NCBI RefSeq assembly: GCF_000282375.1
Contig: NZ_AKJK01000052.1
Coordinates: forward strand, 1 to 64,000
Reading direction: 5' to 3'
DNA: 64,000 bases
DNA from: Pseudomonas sp. GM50
Lineage (GTDB): Bacteria; Pseudomonadota; Gammaproteobacteria; Pseudomonadales; Pseudomonadaceae
The notes under the pieces were generated by a model. The model saw only the letters and a program-made list of their open reading frames with translations, did not search any database and had not been told where the DNA came from. This document shows positions 9,987 through 18,381 of the stretch, piece after piece; position 1 is the stretch's first letter, and each line of letters opens with the position of its first letter. The position numbers and the translations under genes are program-made.

Positions 9987-10589
9987 ATGTGGCAAAGCTA
10001 TGTGAACGGCCTGTTGGTGGCCGCTGGGCTGATCATGGCGATCGGCACCCAGAATGCGTTTGTGCTGGCACAGAGCCTTCGGCGTGAACATCACCTGCCG
10101 GTGGCGGCGCTCTGCGTCACCTGCGATGCGCTACTGGTGGCCGCCGGAGTGTTCGGGCTGGCGACGGTGCTGGCGCAAAACCCGACCCTGCTGGCCATCG
10201 CCCGCTGGGGAGGCGCGGCGTTTCTGCTGTGGTATGGCAGCCTGGCGTTGCGTCGGGCCTGCTCGAAACAAAGCCTGCAACAGGGTGAAAATCAGACGGT
10301 ACGCTCACTGCGGGCGGTGCTGCTCAGTGCGTTAGCGGTGACGTTGCTCAACCCGCACGTTTATCTGGACACCGTGTTGCTGATCGGCTCCCTCGGCGCT
10401 CAACAAACCGAGCCCGGTGCTTATGTGGTGGGCGCGGCCAGTGCGTCATTACTGTGGTTTTTCACTTTGGCCCTTGGCGCGGCATGGCTGGCGCCGTGGC
10501 TGGCACGGCCAGGCACCTGGCGAATCCTCGACCTGTTGGTCGCCGTCATGATGTTCACTGTAGCGTTCCAGTTAATCAGCGCCGGGTGA
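9987..10589 (+). CDS. argO: LysE/ArgO-family basic amino-acid exporter
   Basis: Inner-membrane protein of 200 residues with about six hydrophobic segments. The family signature is at the N-terminus (GLLVAAGLIMAIGTQNAFVLAQSLRR), and LSALAVTLLNPHVYLDTVLLIGSL carries the conserved NPH-Y motif of LysE/ArgO. It probably exports arginine and/or lysine. It follows the ACT-domain gene after 6 bases and is paired with the divergent argP regulator, the arrangement expected for substrate-induced export. Substrate preference between Arg and Lys cannot be read from the sequence. Confidence 0.93.
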   Translation: MWQSYVNGLLVAAGLIMAIGTQNAFVLAQSLRREHHLPVAALCVTCDALLVAAGVFGLATVLAQNPTLLAIARWGGAAFLLWYGSLALRRACSKQSLQQGENQTVRSLRAVLLSALAVTLLNPHVYLDTVLLIGSLGAQQTEPGAYVVGAASASLLWFFTLALGAAWLAPWLARPGTWRILDLLVAVMMFTVAFQLISAG

Positions 10590-10765
10590 TTTATTCCAAA
10601 AGGCTCTGGAACCTCTATTCCACACAGTTGTTGCGTGGTTATGCCGCACCCCCGGTGCTATGATCCGATCCCTGCGCCGCAAAGAGTACAAACTCCCCGG
10701 CGCATGTCTGGCCGCCCGTGATCGGCCTTGCGCTCACCGCAACTGACCTGATTAGGAGAATCATC

Positions 10766-11362
10766 ATGGCTTTCGAATTGCCGCCGCTGCCTTACGCACA
10801 CGATGCCCTGCAGCCGCACATTTCAGAGGAAACTCTGCAGTATCACCACGACAAGCACCACAACACCTATGTCGTGAACCTGAACAACCTGGTGCCAGGC
10901 ACCGAGTTCGAAGGCAAGACCCTGGAAGAAATCGTCAAGACTTCCTCGGGCGGTATCTTCAACAACGCCGCTCAGGTCTGGAACCACACGTTCTACTGGA
11001 ACTGCCTGGCGCCAAACGCCGGCGGTCAACCAACCGGCGCGCTGGCTGATGCCATCAACGCAGCGTTCGGTTCGTTCGACAAGTTCAAGGAAGAGTTCAG
11101 CAAAACCTCCATCGGCACCTTCGGTTCCGGTTGGGGCTGGCTGGTGAAAAAGGCTGACGGTTCCCTGGCCCTGGCCAGCACCATCGGCGCCGGCAACCCG
11201 CTGACCAGCGGCGACACCCCGCTGCTGACCTGCGACGTCTGGGAACACGCTTACTACATCGACTACCGCAACCTTCGTCCGAAGTACGTCGAAGCGTTCT
11301 GGAACCTGGTCAACTGGAAATTCGTGGCTGAGCAGTTCGAAGGCAAAACCTTCACCGCTTAA
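10766..11362 (+). CDS. sodB: Superoxide dismutase [Fe]
   Basis: Cytosolic Fe-superoxide dismutase of 198 residues, the usual length. It begins [20 protein letters not shown]. The metal ligands are visible: His in [12 protein letters not shown], His in [13 protein letters not shown], and the [11 protein letters not shown] motif with Asp and His. The GGxQPTG and SGWGWL segments are those of Fe-type enzymes. An AGGAG ribosome site lies 10 bases before the ATG at 10766. It is transcribed alone and closed by a strong terminator. In pseudomonads this gene is often iron-induced, but I see no convincing Fur box in the 176-base upstream gap. Confidence 0.98.
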   Translation: MAFELPPLPYAHDALQPHISEETLQYHHDKHHNTYVVNLNNLVPGTEFEGKTLEEIVKTSSGGIFNNAAQVWNHTFYWNCLAPNAGGQPTGALADAINAAFGSFDKFKEEFSKTSIGTFGSGWGWLVKKADGSLALASTIGAGNPLTSGDTPLLTCDVWEHAYYIDYRNLRPKYVEAFWNLVNWKFVAEQFEGKTFTA

Positions 11363-11379
11363 GCTTCGCGCCAGTCAAG

Positions 11380-11405
11380 AAACCCGGCTTTTGCCGGGTT
11401 TTTTT
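11380..11405 (+). terminator. Intrinsic terminator of sodB
   Basis: An 8-base stem AACCCGGC / GCCGGGTT with a TTTT loop is followed by a run of T, 18 bases after the sodB stop codon. Confidence 0.93.
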
Positions 11406-11439
11406 GTGGGCTGGGGAAATGGGTACATTCCTGCAGCCG

Positions 11440-11525
11440 CCTTCGCGGGCAAGCCTCGCTCCTACAGGGGCATTGAATCTGGGAACGTCGATACTCCTGT
11501 AGGAGCGAGGCTTGCCCGCGAAGAA
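11440..11525. repeat. REPIN type B (TGTAGGAGCGAGGCTTGCCCGCGAA)
   Basis: An inverted pair of a 25-base element (CTTCGCGGGCAAGCCTCGCT at the left, GAGCGAGGCTTGCCCGCGAA at the right) separated by about 30 bases. The rest of the 494-base sodB-bifA gap (11526-11856) shows no gene; it must hold the bifA promoter. Confidence 0.9.
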
Positions 11526-11856
11526 CGATAACGCGGTCCATACCATCTCATAATGGGATTGGCGGGGCTTCCATTAAAAATCAGGGCGCTTTCCCACAAT
11601 GCGAGTGGCATTCGTCCTCTTGCCCCCACATCACAGCCGTCTAACATCAACTACAAGGAAAAATTGTCCCGTTCCCCTCAAGTTGAGGGCCTCAACAACC
11701 GACACAGTGCTAATAGGGCAAATACTCCAAACAACAGCCTATCGGCCAAGCTACCGGCAAAATCCCCTGGGTTGGATTGTCCCTTTGACTGACATCACCG
11801 GATTGCCAATACTCATGGCAACTTGACGCTACCCGCACGGAACAAGGAATAACCCT

Positions 11857-13908
11857 TTGAAGCTGGAACTCAAGAACAGCTTGTCGGTGAAGTTGCTCCG
11901 GGTCGTGCTCCTGTCGGCATTGATCGTCGGCGTGGTCTTGAGCTGCGCGCAGATCGTTTTCGATGCCTATAAAACACGCCAGGCCGTGGCCAATGATGCT
12001 CAGCGCATCCTCGACATGTTCCGTGACCCCTCGACCCAGGCCGTCTACAGCCTGGACCGGGAAATGGGCATGCAGGTGATCGAAGGCCTGTTTCAGGACG
12101 ACGCCGTGCGCATGGCCTCCATCGGCCATCCTCACGAAGCCATGCTGGCGCAAAAAACCCGTGAGTTGCAGCACTCCAACAGCCGCTGGTTGACCGATCT
12201 GATCCTCGGCCAGGAACGCACCTTCACCACTCAACTGGTGGGTCGCGGGCCCTACAGCGAGTACTACGGCGACCTGAGCATTACCCTCGACACCGCCACC
12301 TACGGCAAGGGCTTCATTGTCAGCTCGGTGATCATCTTCATCTCTGGCGTATTGCGCGCCTTGGCCATGGCCCTGGTGCTGTACCTGGTCTATCACTGGC
12401 TGCTGACCAAACCGCTGTCGCGGATTATCGAACACCTGACCGAAATCAACCCGGACCGGCCCAGCGCCCACAAGATTCCGCAGCTCAAGGGTCATGAGAA
12501 AAACGAGTTGGGCGTCTGGATCAACACCGCCAACCAGTTGCTTGAATCCATCGAGCGCAACACTCACCTGCGCCACGAAGCGGAAAACAGCCTGCTGCGC
12601 ATGGCTCAGTACGACTTCCTCACCGGTTTGCCGAACCGCCAGCAATTGCAGCAACAACTGGACAAAATCCTCGTCGACGCCGGCAAATTACAACGTCGGG
12701 TCGCGGTGCTGTGTGTCGGGCTCGATGATTTCAAAGGCATTAACGAACAATTCAGTTATCAGGCCGGCGACCAATTGCTGCTGGCCCTGGCCGATCGACT
12801 GCGGGCCCATAGCGGTCGCCTCGGCGCCCTCGCCCGCTTGGGGGGCGACCAGTTCGCACTGGTTCAGGCCGACATCGAACAACCCTATGAAGCGGCCGAA
12901 CTGGCCCAAAGCATTCTCGATGATCTGGAAGCGGCGTTCGCCCTCGATCATCAGGAAATCCGTCTGCGCGCCACCATTGGCATCACCCTGTTCCCCGAGG
13001 ACGGTGACAGCACCGAGAAGTTGCTGCAAAAAGCCGAGCAGACCATGACCCTGGCCAAGACTCGCTCGCGCAACCGCTATCAGTTCTATATCGCCAGTGT
13101 CGACACGGAAATGCGTCGGCGCCGCGAGCTGGAAAAGGACTTGCGCGATGCCTTGATCCGCGACCAGTTCTACCTCGTTTATCAACCGCAGATCAGCTAC
13201 CGCGATCATCGCGTGGTGGGCGTCGAGGCGTTGATTCGCTGGCAACATCCCGAACACGGGCTAGTGCCGCCGGACCTGTTCATTCCGCTGGCCGAGCAGA
13301 ACGGCACCATCATCGCCATCGGCGAATGGGTGCTGGATCAGGCCTGCAAGCAATTGCGCGAGTGGCACGATCAGGGTTTCGTCGACCTGCGCATGGCGGT
13401 GAACCTGTCCACCGTGCAACTGCACCACGCCGAGTTGCCGCGGGTGGTCAATAACCTGCTGCAGATGTACCGCCTGCCACCGCGCAGCCTGGAGCTGGAA
13501 GTCACCGAAACCGGCCTGATGGAAGACATCAGCACCGCCGCCCAGCACTTGTTGAGCCTGCGTCGCTCCGGCGCGCTGATCGCCATCGACGACTTTGGCA
13601 CCGGTTATTCATCACTGAGTTACCTGAAAAGCCTGCCGCTGGACAAGATCAAGATCGACAAGAGCTTCGTTCAGGACCTGCTCGATGACGACGACGATGC
13701 GACCATCGTTCGCGCCATCATCCAGCTGGGCAAGAGCCTGGGCATGCAGGTGATTGCCGAAGGCGTGGAAACCGCCGAGCAAGAGGCCTACATCATCTCC
13801 GAAGGCTGCCACGAAGGTCAGGGCTATCACTACAGCAAACCGCTGCCGGCACGGGAATTGAGCGCCTACCTCAAGCAAGCCCAGCGCAGTAACGCGGCTA
13901 TTTTGTAG
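11857..13908 (+). CDS. bifA: Cyclic-di-GMP phosphodiesterase BifA (degenerate GGDEF + EAL)
   Basis: Inner-membrane protein of 683 residues. A transmembrane helix at about residues 13-33, a periplasmic segment, and a second helix at about 155-180 precede a GGDEF domain and a C-terminal EAL domain. The GGDEF signature reads GGDQF (residues 329-333), the degenerate form known from P. aeruginosa BifA, so cyclase activity is not expected. The EAL motif (457-459, EALIRW) and the IDDFGTGYSSLSYLK loop are intact, so phosphodiesterase activity is expected. BifA lowers c-di-GMP and favours swarming over biofilm. The sodB-bifA neighbourhood is also as in PAO1. The start is TTG with AAGGA 11 bases upstream. 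Confidence 0.95.
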   Translation: MKLELKNSLSVKLLRVVLLSALIVGVVLSCAQIVFDAYKTRQAVANDAQRILDMFRDPSTQAVYSLDREMGMQVIEGLFQDDAVRMASIGHPHEAMLAQKTRELQHSNSRWLTDLILGQERTFTTQLVGRGPYSEYYGDLSITLDTATYGKGFIVSSVIIFISGVLRALAMALVLYLVYHWLLTKPLSRIIEHLTEINPDRPSAHKIPQLKGHEKNELGVWINTANQLLESIERNTHLRHEAENSLLRMAQYDFLTGLPNRQQLQQQLDKILVDAGKLQRRVAVLCVGLDDFKGINEQFSYQAGDQLLLALADRLRAHSGRLGALARLGGDQFALVQADIEQPYEAAELAQSILDDLEAAFALDHQEIRLRATIGITLFPEDGDSTEKLLQKAEQTMTLAKTRSRNRYQFYIASVDTEMRRRRELEKDLRDALIRDQFYLVYQPQISYRDHRVVGVEALIRWQHPEHGLVPPDLFIPLAEQNGTIIAIGEWVLDQACKQLREWHDQGFVDLRMAVNLSTVQLHHAELPRVVNNLLQMYRLPPRSLELEVTETGLMEDISTAAQHLLSLRRSGALIAIDDFGTGYSSLSYLKSLPLDKIKIDKSFVQDLLDDDDDATIVRAIIQLGKSLGMQVIAEGVETAEQEAYIISEGCHEGQGYHYSKPLPARELSAYLKQAQRSNAAIL

Positions 13909-13914
13909 AAGGTC

Positions 13915-14005
13915 AAAAGATCGCAGCCTCGTTTCACTCGACAGCTCCTACGTGGACCGCGTTCCCCTGTAGGAGCTGTCGAGTGAAACGAGGCTGCGAT
14001 CTTTT
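13915..14005. repeat. Long perfect inverted repeat (type D, 36-base arms)
   Basis: Perfect 36-base arms (left AAAAGATCGCAGCCTCGTTT... at 13915-13950; right at 13970-14005) enclose a 19-base loop. The left arm starts six bases after the bifA stop, so the hairpin could terminate bifA and also protect its mRNA. The same family is at 36971-37063. The 8-base outer AAAAGATC/GATCTTTT gives an A/T edge like a bidirectional terminator. Confidence 0.93.
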
Positions 14006-14060
14006 AATGCGCCCCACATCATTGCGTGAATAAGAAATATTTACAGGAACAACCCTTTAC

Positions 14061-14087
14061 ACATAATGCGAAAGATTTGCATTATGT
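14061..14087. promoter_or_regulatory. Fur-like palindrome upstream of the imelysin operon
   Basis: Perfect 9-base arms ACATAATGC and GCATTATGT are separated by 9 bases (GAAAGATTT). The outer ATAATG and CATTAT blocks equal those of the Fur consensus GATAATGATAATCATTATC but are six bases further apart, which fits Fur binding to hexamer arrays in 6-base steps. The site is 58 bases before the icmP ATG, a position suited to repression. Iron regulation is inferred. Confidence 0.6.
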
Positions 14088-14144
14088 CGCAGTTTTGCGC
14101 GCCCTCCACGCGCGTCCATCAATCACCGAAGCAGGATGTTCGCC

Positions 14145-15488
14145 ATGATTCGTATGCCTCTGGCCACCGCCAGTCTGCTGGCCATCGCTATTTCCCTCGC
14201 CGGTTGCGGCGAAGGCAAAGACAAGGCTGCCGCTCCACAAGCGCCGACCCCGGCCGCCAGCACCACTGCCCCGGCTGCGCCTGCTGCTACCGGTAAAGTC
14301 GATGAAGCCGCCGCCAAGGCTGTGGTCGCGCACTACGCCGACATCGTCTTCGCCGTTTACAGCGATGCCGAATCCACTGCGAAAACCCTGCAAACCGCCG
14401 TCGACGCATTCCTCGCCAAGCCGAACGCCGACACCCTGAAAGCCGCCAAGGCTGCCTGGGTCGCGGCCCGCGTGCCTTACCTGCAGAGCGAAGTGTTCCG
14501 CTTCGGCAACACCATCATCGACGACTGGGAAGGTCAGGTGAACGCCTGGCCACTGGACGAAGGCTTGATCGACTACGTCGACAAATCCTACGAACACGCA
14601 CTGGGTAACCCGGGCGCCACCGCCAACATCATCGCCAACACTAAAGTTCAGGTCGGCGAAGACAAGGTCGACGTGAAAGACATCACCCCGGAAAAACTCG
14701 CCAGCCTGAACGAGCTGGGCGGTTCCGAGGCCAACGTCGCCACTGGCTACCACGCCATCGAATTCCTGCTCTGGGGCCAGGACCTGAACGGCACCGGTCC
14801 TGGCGCCGGCAACCGTCCGGCTTCCGACTACCTGGAAGGCAAAGGCGCTACTGGCGGTCACAACGATCGTCGTCGCGCTTACCTGAAATCCGTGACCCAA
14901 CTGCTGGTCAACGACCTGCAAGAAATGGTTGGTAACTGGAAGCCGAACGTGGCCGACAACTACCGCGCCACCCTGGAAGCGGAACCGGCTGAAACCGGCC
15001 TGCGCAAAATGCTGTTCGGCATGGGCAGCCTGTCCCTGGGCGAATTGGCGGGCGAGCGCATGAAGGTTTCCCTGGAAGCCAACTCCCCGGAAGACGAACA
15101 GGATTGCTTCAGCGACAACACTCACAACTCGCACTTCTACGACGCCAAAGGCGTGCGTAACGTGTACCTGGGCGAATACACCCGCGTCGATGGCAGCAAA
15201 ATGACCGGCGCCAGCCTGTCGTCGCTGGTCGCCAAAGCCGACCCGGCAGCCGACACCGCGCTGAAAGCCGACCTGGCCGCCACCGAAGCCAAGCTTCAGG
15301 TCATGGTCGATCACGCCAACAAGGGTGAGCACTACGACCAACTGATCGCTGCCGGTAACACGGCTGGCAACCAGATCGTGCGCGACGCCATCGCCTCGCT
15401 GGTCAAGCAGACCGGTTCGATCGAAGCAGCCGCTGGCAAACTGGGCATCAGCGACCTGAACCCGGACAACGCTGATCACGAGTTCTGA
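14145..15488 (+). CDS. icmP: Imelysin-family (peptidase M75-like) lipoprotein, IcmP-like
   Basis: Protein of 447 residues with a lipoprotein signal (LLAIAISLAGCGEG, lipobox LAGC), an Ala/Pro/Thr-rich linker to about residue 55 and an imelysin domain. The GxHxxE signature is present as GYHAIEFLLWG. The family includes EfeO and cyanobacterial IrpA and is tied to iron; the P. aeruginosa homologue was described as an insulin-cleaving metalloprotease. It heads a four-gene operon. The ATG at 14145 is preferred because AGCAGG then sits at proper distance; the ATG at 14136 touches that site. A strong terminator after it (15511) suggests that much transcription stops before the next gene. Confidence 0.92.
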   Translation: MIRMPLATASLLAIAISLAGCGEGKDKAAAPQAPTPAASTTAPAAPAATGKVDEAAAKAVVAHYADIVFAVYSDAESTAKTLQTAVDAFLAKPNADTLKAAKAAWVAARVPYLQSEVFRFGNTIIDDWEGQVNAWPLDEGLIDYVDKSYEHALGNPGATANIIANTKVQVGEDKVDVKDITPEKLASLNELGGSEANVATGYHAIEFLLWGQDLNGTGPGAGNRPASDYLEGKGATGGHNDRRRAYLKSVTQLLVNDLQEMVGNWKPNVADNYRATLEAEPAETGLRKMLFGMGSLSLGELAGERMKVSLEANSPEDEQDCFSDNTHNSHFYDAKGVRNVYLGEYTRVDGSKMTGASLSSLVAKADPAADTALKADLAATEAKLQVMVDHANKGEHYDQLIAAGNTAGNQIVRDAIASLVKQTGSIEAAAGKLGISDLNPDNADHEF

Positions 15489-15510
15489 TCAACGCTGGCT
15501 GAGTGAATAC

Positions 15511-15536
15511 AAAGGCGACCTTCCGGTCGCCTTTTT
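15511..15536 (+). terminator. Intrinsic terminator of icmP
   Basis: A 9-base stem AAGGCGACC / GGTCGCCTT with a TTCC loop precedes a T tract, 23 bases after the icmP stop. It makes icmP partly or wholly separate from the downstream di-heme gene. Confidence 0.9.
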
Positions 15537-15559
15537 TGTCCCTGCCTGAATGAAATCCC

Positions 15560-15758
15560 TGTGGGAGCGAGCCTGCTCGCGATGGGGGCATCACAGCCAA
15601 CATTGATGTTGAATGTGAAATCGCTATCGCGAGCAGGCTCGCTCCCACATTGGATTGCGCTGAACCTGTAGGAGCGAGGCTTGCCCGCGAAGGCGGCGTC
15701 ACATTCAACATCGTTGGTGACTGTCGCACTGCTTTCGCGAGCAAGCTTCGCTCCTACA
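15560..15758. repeat. Compound REP cluster (types C, B and E side by side)
   Basis: The 359-base icmP-DUF1111 gap holds a type C inverted pair (15560-15650). A heterologous pair follows: a type B copy GGAGCGAGGCTTGCCCGCGA at 15667-15693 and an inverted type E copy TTTCGCGAGCAAGCTTCGCT at 15731-15758. The last two belong to related but distinct subfamilies, so this pair is a hybrid REPIN. Confidence 0.88.
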
Positions 15759-15847
15759 AACTGGAGCAAACGATAATTCCTCTTATTCAAACTCCCCTGC
15801 CCTGTTAGACTTTGCGCCCTTGTTTTGCTCGTCTTGCAGGATGTCCG

Positions 15848-17275
15848 ATGCCCTCGCTGCCTCTTCGCTTGTCTGCACTGCTGCTGGCCCTGGGCCTGAG
15901 TGCCTGCGATGACGCCCCGCGTTTTACCCAGGCCGAACCCGGTGAGGCCCGCTCCGGCGGCAGCGCGACGGTGCGCAAGACCGATCAGAACGCATTCTCC
16001 CTGCCGTCCGCCAATCTGCCGCCATCACGACGCGTCGACTTCAGCGTCGGCAACAGTTTCTTTCGCAGCCCTTGGGTGATTGCGCCGTCAACCACCACCG
16101 CCCGCGATGGCCTTGGCCCTCTGTTCAATACCAACGCCTGCCAGAACTGCCACATCAAGGACGGGCGCGGTCACCCGCCCGCGGCCGATGCGCCGAATGC
16201 GGTGTCGATGCTGGTGCGTCTGTCGATCCCTGATGCGCCGGCCTATGCCAAGGTCATCGAACAACTGGGCGTGGTCCCCGAGCCGGTCTACGGCGGGCAG
16301 TTCCAGGACATGTCGGTGCCCGGCGTCGTTCCGGAAGGCAAGGTGCGCGTCGATTACACAGCGGTCCCGGTACGTTTCAAGGACGGCAGCGAAATCGAGT
16401 TGCGTAAGCCGACCTTGCAGATCACCCAACTCGGCTACGGCCCGATGCACCCCGACACGCGTTTCTCGGCGCGCATCGCACCGCCGATGATTGGCCTGGG
16501 CTTGCTAGAAGCGATTCCCGACGAGGCCATCCTGGCTAACGCCGAGGCTCAGGCCCGAGAGAAAAACGGTATCGCCGGACGACCGAACCGGGTCTGGGAC
16601 GACGCGCAGCAGAAAACCGTTCTCGGGCGATTTGGCTGGAAGGCCGGGCAACCGAACCTCAATCAACAAAACGTTCACGCGTTCTCTGGTGATATGGGGC
16701 TCACCACCAGCCTGAGACCCGTTGATGACTGCACCGACGCGCAAACCGCTTGCAAGCAGGCGCCCAACGGCAATGGCCCGGAGGGTGAGCCGGAAGTCAG
16801 CGATAACATCCTGCGTCTGGTGCTGTTCTACAGCCGTAACCTCGCGGTACCGGCCCGTCGCGATGTCGGCGCGCCGCAAGTGCTGGCCGGCAAGAATCTG
16901 TTTTTCCAGGCGGGATGCCAGTCCTGCCACACCCCGAAATACACCACCGCCACCAACGCCGCGGAACCTGAATTGGCCAATCAAGTGATTCGCCCTTACA
17001 GCGACCTGCTGCTGCATGACATGGGCGACGGCCTGGCCGACAACCGCAGCGAATTCCAGGCCAGCGGCCGCGACTGGCGCACCCCGCCGTTGTGGGGCAT
17101 CGGCCTGACGCAGGCGGTCAGCGGCCACACCCAGTTTTTGCATGACGGCCGCGCCCGTAACTTGCTTGAAGCCGTGCTCTGGCATGGCGGCGAGGCACAG
17201 GCGGCGCAGCAACAGGTTTTGTCTTTCAATGCCGAGCAGCGTGCGGCGTTGCTGGCGTTTTTGAATTCCCTTTAA
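15848..17275 (+). CDS. Di-heme c-type lipoprotein (DUF1111 thiol-oxidoreductase-like)
   Basis: Protein of 475 residues with a lipoprotein signal peptide (LLLALGLSACDD) and two heme-c sites, CQNCH near residue 100 and CQSCH near residue 360. GLGPLFNTNACQNCHIKDG and TPPLWGIGLTQAVSGHTQFLHDGRARNL are typical of DUF1111 proteins, related in fold to MauG/di-heme peroxidases. It sits between two imelysin lipoproteins, so it may do redox chemistry (for example on iron or heme) for periplasmic uptake, in the way EfeB accompanies EfeO; that role is inferred. The ATG at 15848 follows a GCAGGATG ribosome site; an upstream in-frame start would spoil the signal peptide. Confidence 0.93.
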   Translation: MPSLPLRLSALLLALGLSACDDAPRFTQAEPGEARSGGSATVRKTDQNAFSLPSANLPPSRRVDFSVGNSFFRSPWVIAPSTTTARDGLGPLFNTNACQNCHIKDGRGHPPAADAPNAVSMLVRLSIPDAPAYAKVIEQLGVVPEPVYGGQFQDMSVPGVVPEGKVRVDYTAVPVRFKDGSEIELRKPTLQITQLGYGPMHPDTRFSARIAPPMIGLGLLEAIPDEAILANAEAQAREKNGIAGRPNRVWDDAQQKTVLGRFGWKAGQPNLNQQNVHAFSGDMGLTTSLRPVDDCTDAQTACKQAPNGNGPEGEPEVSDNILRLVLFYSRNLAVPARRDVGAPQVLAGKNLFFQAGCQSCHTPKYTTATNAAEPELANQVIRPYSDLLLHDMGDGLADNRSEFQASGRDWRTPPLWGIGLTQAVSGHTQFLHDGRARNLLEAVLWHGGEAQAAQQQVLSFNAEQRAALLAFLNSL

Positions 17276-17302
17276 TACGTTTTCCTTCAGCGGGAGCCCG
17301 AC

Positions 17303-18367
17303 ATGTTCCGTCCCAAATTGTTGTTCACCAGCCTTGCCGCCCTCGCCTTGGGCGCCTGTTCGCCCCAGGATCCGCAAGCGGTCACGTCGGCGGCCATCGC
17401 CAAGCAAGTCATCCTGCCGACCTACAGCCGCTGGGTCGAAGCCGACCGTCAATTGGCGGTCAGCGCCCTGGCGTTCTGCCAAGGCAAGGAAAACCTCGAA
17501 ACCGCCCGCGCCGACTTCCTGCACGCGCAGAAAGCCTGGGCCGAGTTGCAACCGCTGCTGATCGGGCCGTTGGCCGAGGGCAACCGTTCGTGGCAAGTGC
17601 AGTTCTGGCCGGACAAGAAGAACCTCGTCGGCCGTCAGGTCGAGCAATTAGTGACCGCGCAGCCGCAGATCGATGCCGCCGCCCTGACCAAGTCCAGCGT
17701 TGTGGTGCAAGGCCTCTCGGCCTATGAATACATTCTGTTCGACAGCAAGATCGACATGGCCGACAGCGCTCAGAAAGCTAAATACTGCCCGCTGCTGACC
17801 GCCATTGGCGAACGTCAGAAGCAACTGGCCGAAGAGATCCTGTCGCGCTGGAACACCAACGACGGCATGCTCGCGCAGATGAGCAAATTCCCCAACCAGC
17901 GCTACGCCGACTCCCACGAAGCGATCGCCGATCTGCTGCGCGTGCAAGTGACGGCGCTGGACACCCTGAAGAAAAAACTCGGCACGCCGATGGGTCGCCA
18001 GAGCAAGGGCACGCCACAGCCGTTCCAGGCCGATGCCTGGCGTAGCCAATCGTCGCTGAAAAGCCTGGAAGCGAGCCTGAGCGCGGCGCAAACCGTCTGG
18101 GTCGGTGTCGACAACAAAGGCCTGCGCGGTCTGTTGCCGAGCGAGCAGAAACCCTTGGCCGACAAGATCGACGCGGCCTACGCAGCATCCCTGAAACTGC
18201 TCGCCAGCAACCAGCACTCGCTGACCGACATGCTCACTGACGATGCCGGGCGCCAGCAGCTCAACGCCATCTACGACAGCCTCAACGTGGTCCATCGGCT
18301 GCACGAAGGCGAACTGGCCAAGGCGCTGGGCATCCAACTGGGCTTCAACGCCAACGACGGTGACTGA
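17303..18367 (+). CDS. Second imelysin-family lipoprotein
   Basis: Protein of 354 residues with signal and lipobox LAALALGACSPQ. The imelysin fold is recognisable by YSRWVEADRQLAVSALAFCQG and the GxxAxE segment GLSAYEYILFD, in which the His of the canonical GxHxxE is replaced (SAYE), unlike the first imelysin. It starts 27 bases after the di-heme gene and overlaps the start region of the next gene, so it is clearly in an operon. Family knowledge suggests a periplasmic metal-binding role; loss of the motif His suggests a different ligand set from the first copy. Confidence 0.9.
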   Translation: MFRPKLLFTSLAALALGACSPQDPQAVTSAAIAKQVILPTYSRWVEADRQLAVSALAFCQGKENLETARADFLHAQKAWAELQPLLIGPLAEGNRSWQVQFWPDKKNLVGRQVEQLVTAQPQIDAAALTKSSVVVQGLSAYEYILFDSKIDMADSAQKAKYCPLLTAIGERQKQLAEEILSRWNTNDGMLAQMSKFPNQRYADSHEAIADLLRVQVTALDTLKKKLGTPMGRQSKGTPQPFQADAWRSQSSLKSLEASLSAAQTVWVGVDNKGLRGLLPSEQKPLADKIDAAYAASLKLLASNQHSLTDMLTDDAGRQQLNAIYDSLNVVHRLHEGELAKALGIQLGFNANDGD

Positions 18368-18381
18368 TGAGGGCAAGTGCC

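Noticed and set aside
10590..10765. Fur or small-RNA control region before sodB
   Set aside because: I looked for a Fur-type ATAATnATTAT pattern and found none convincing; any iron effect would have to act indirectly.
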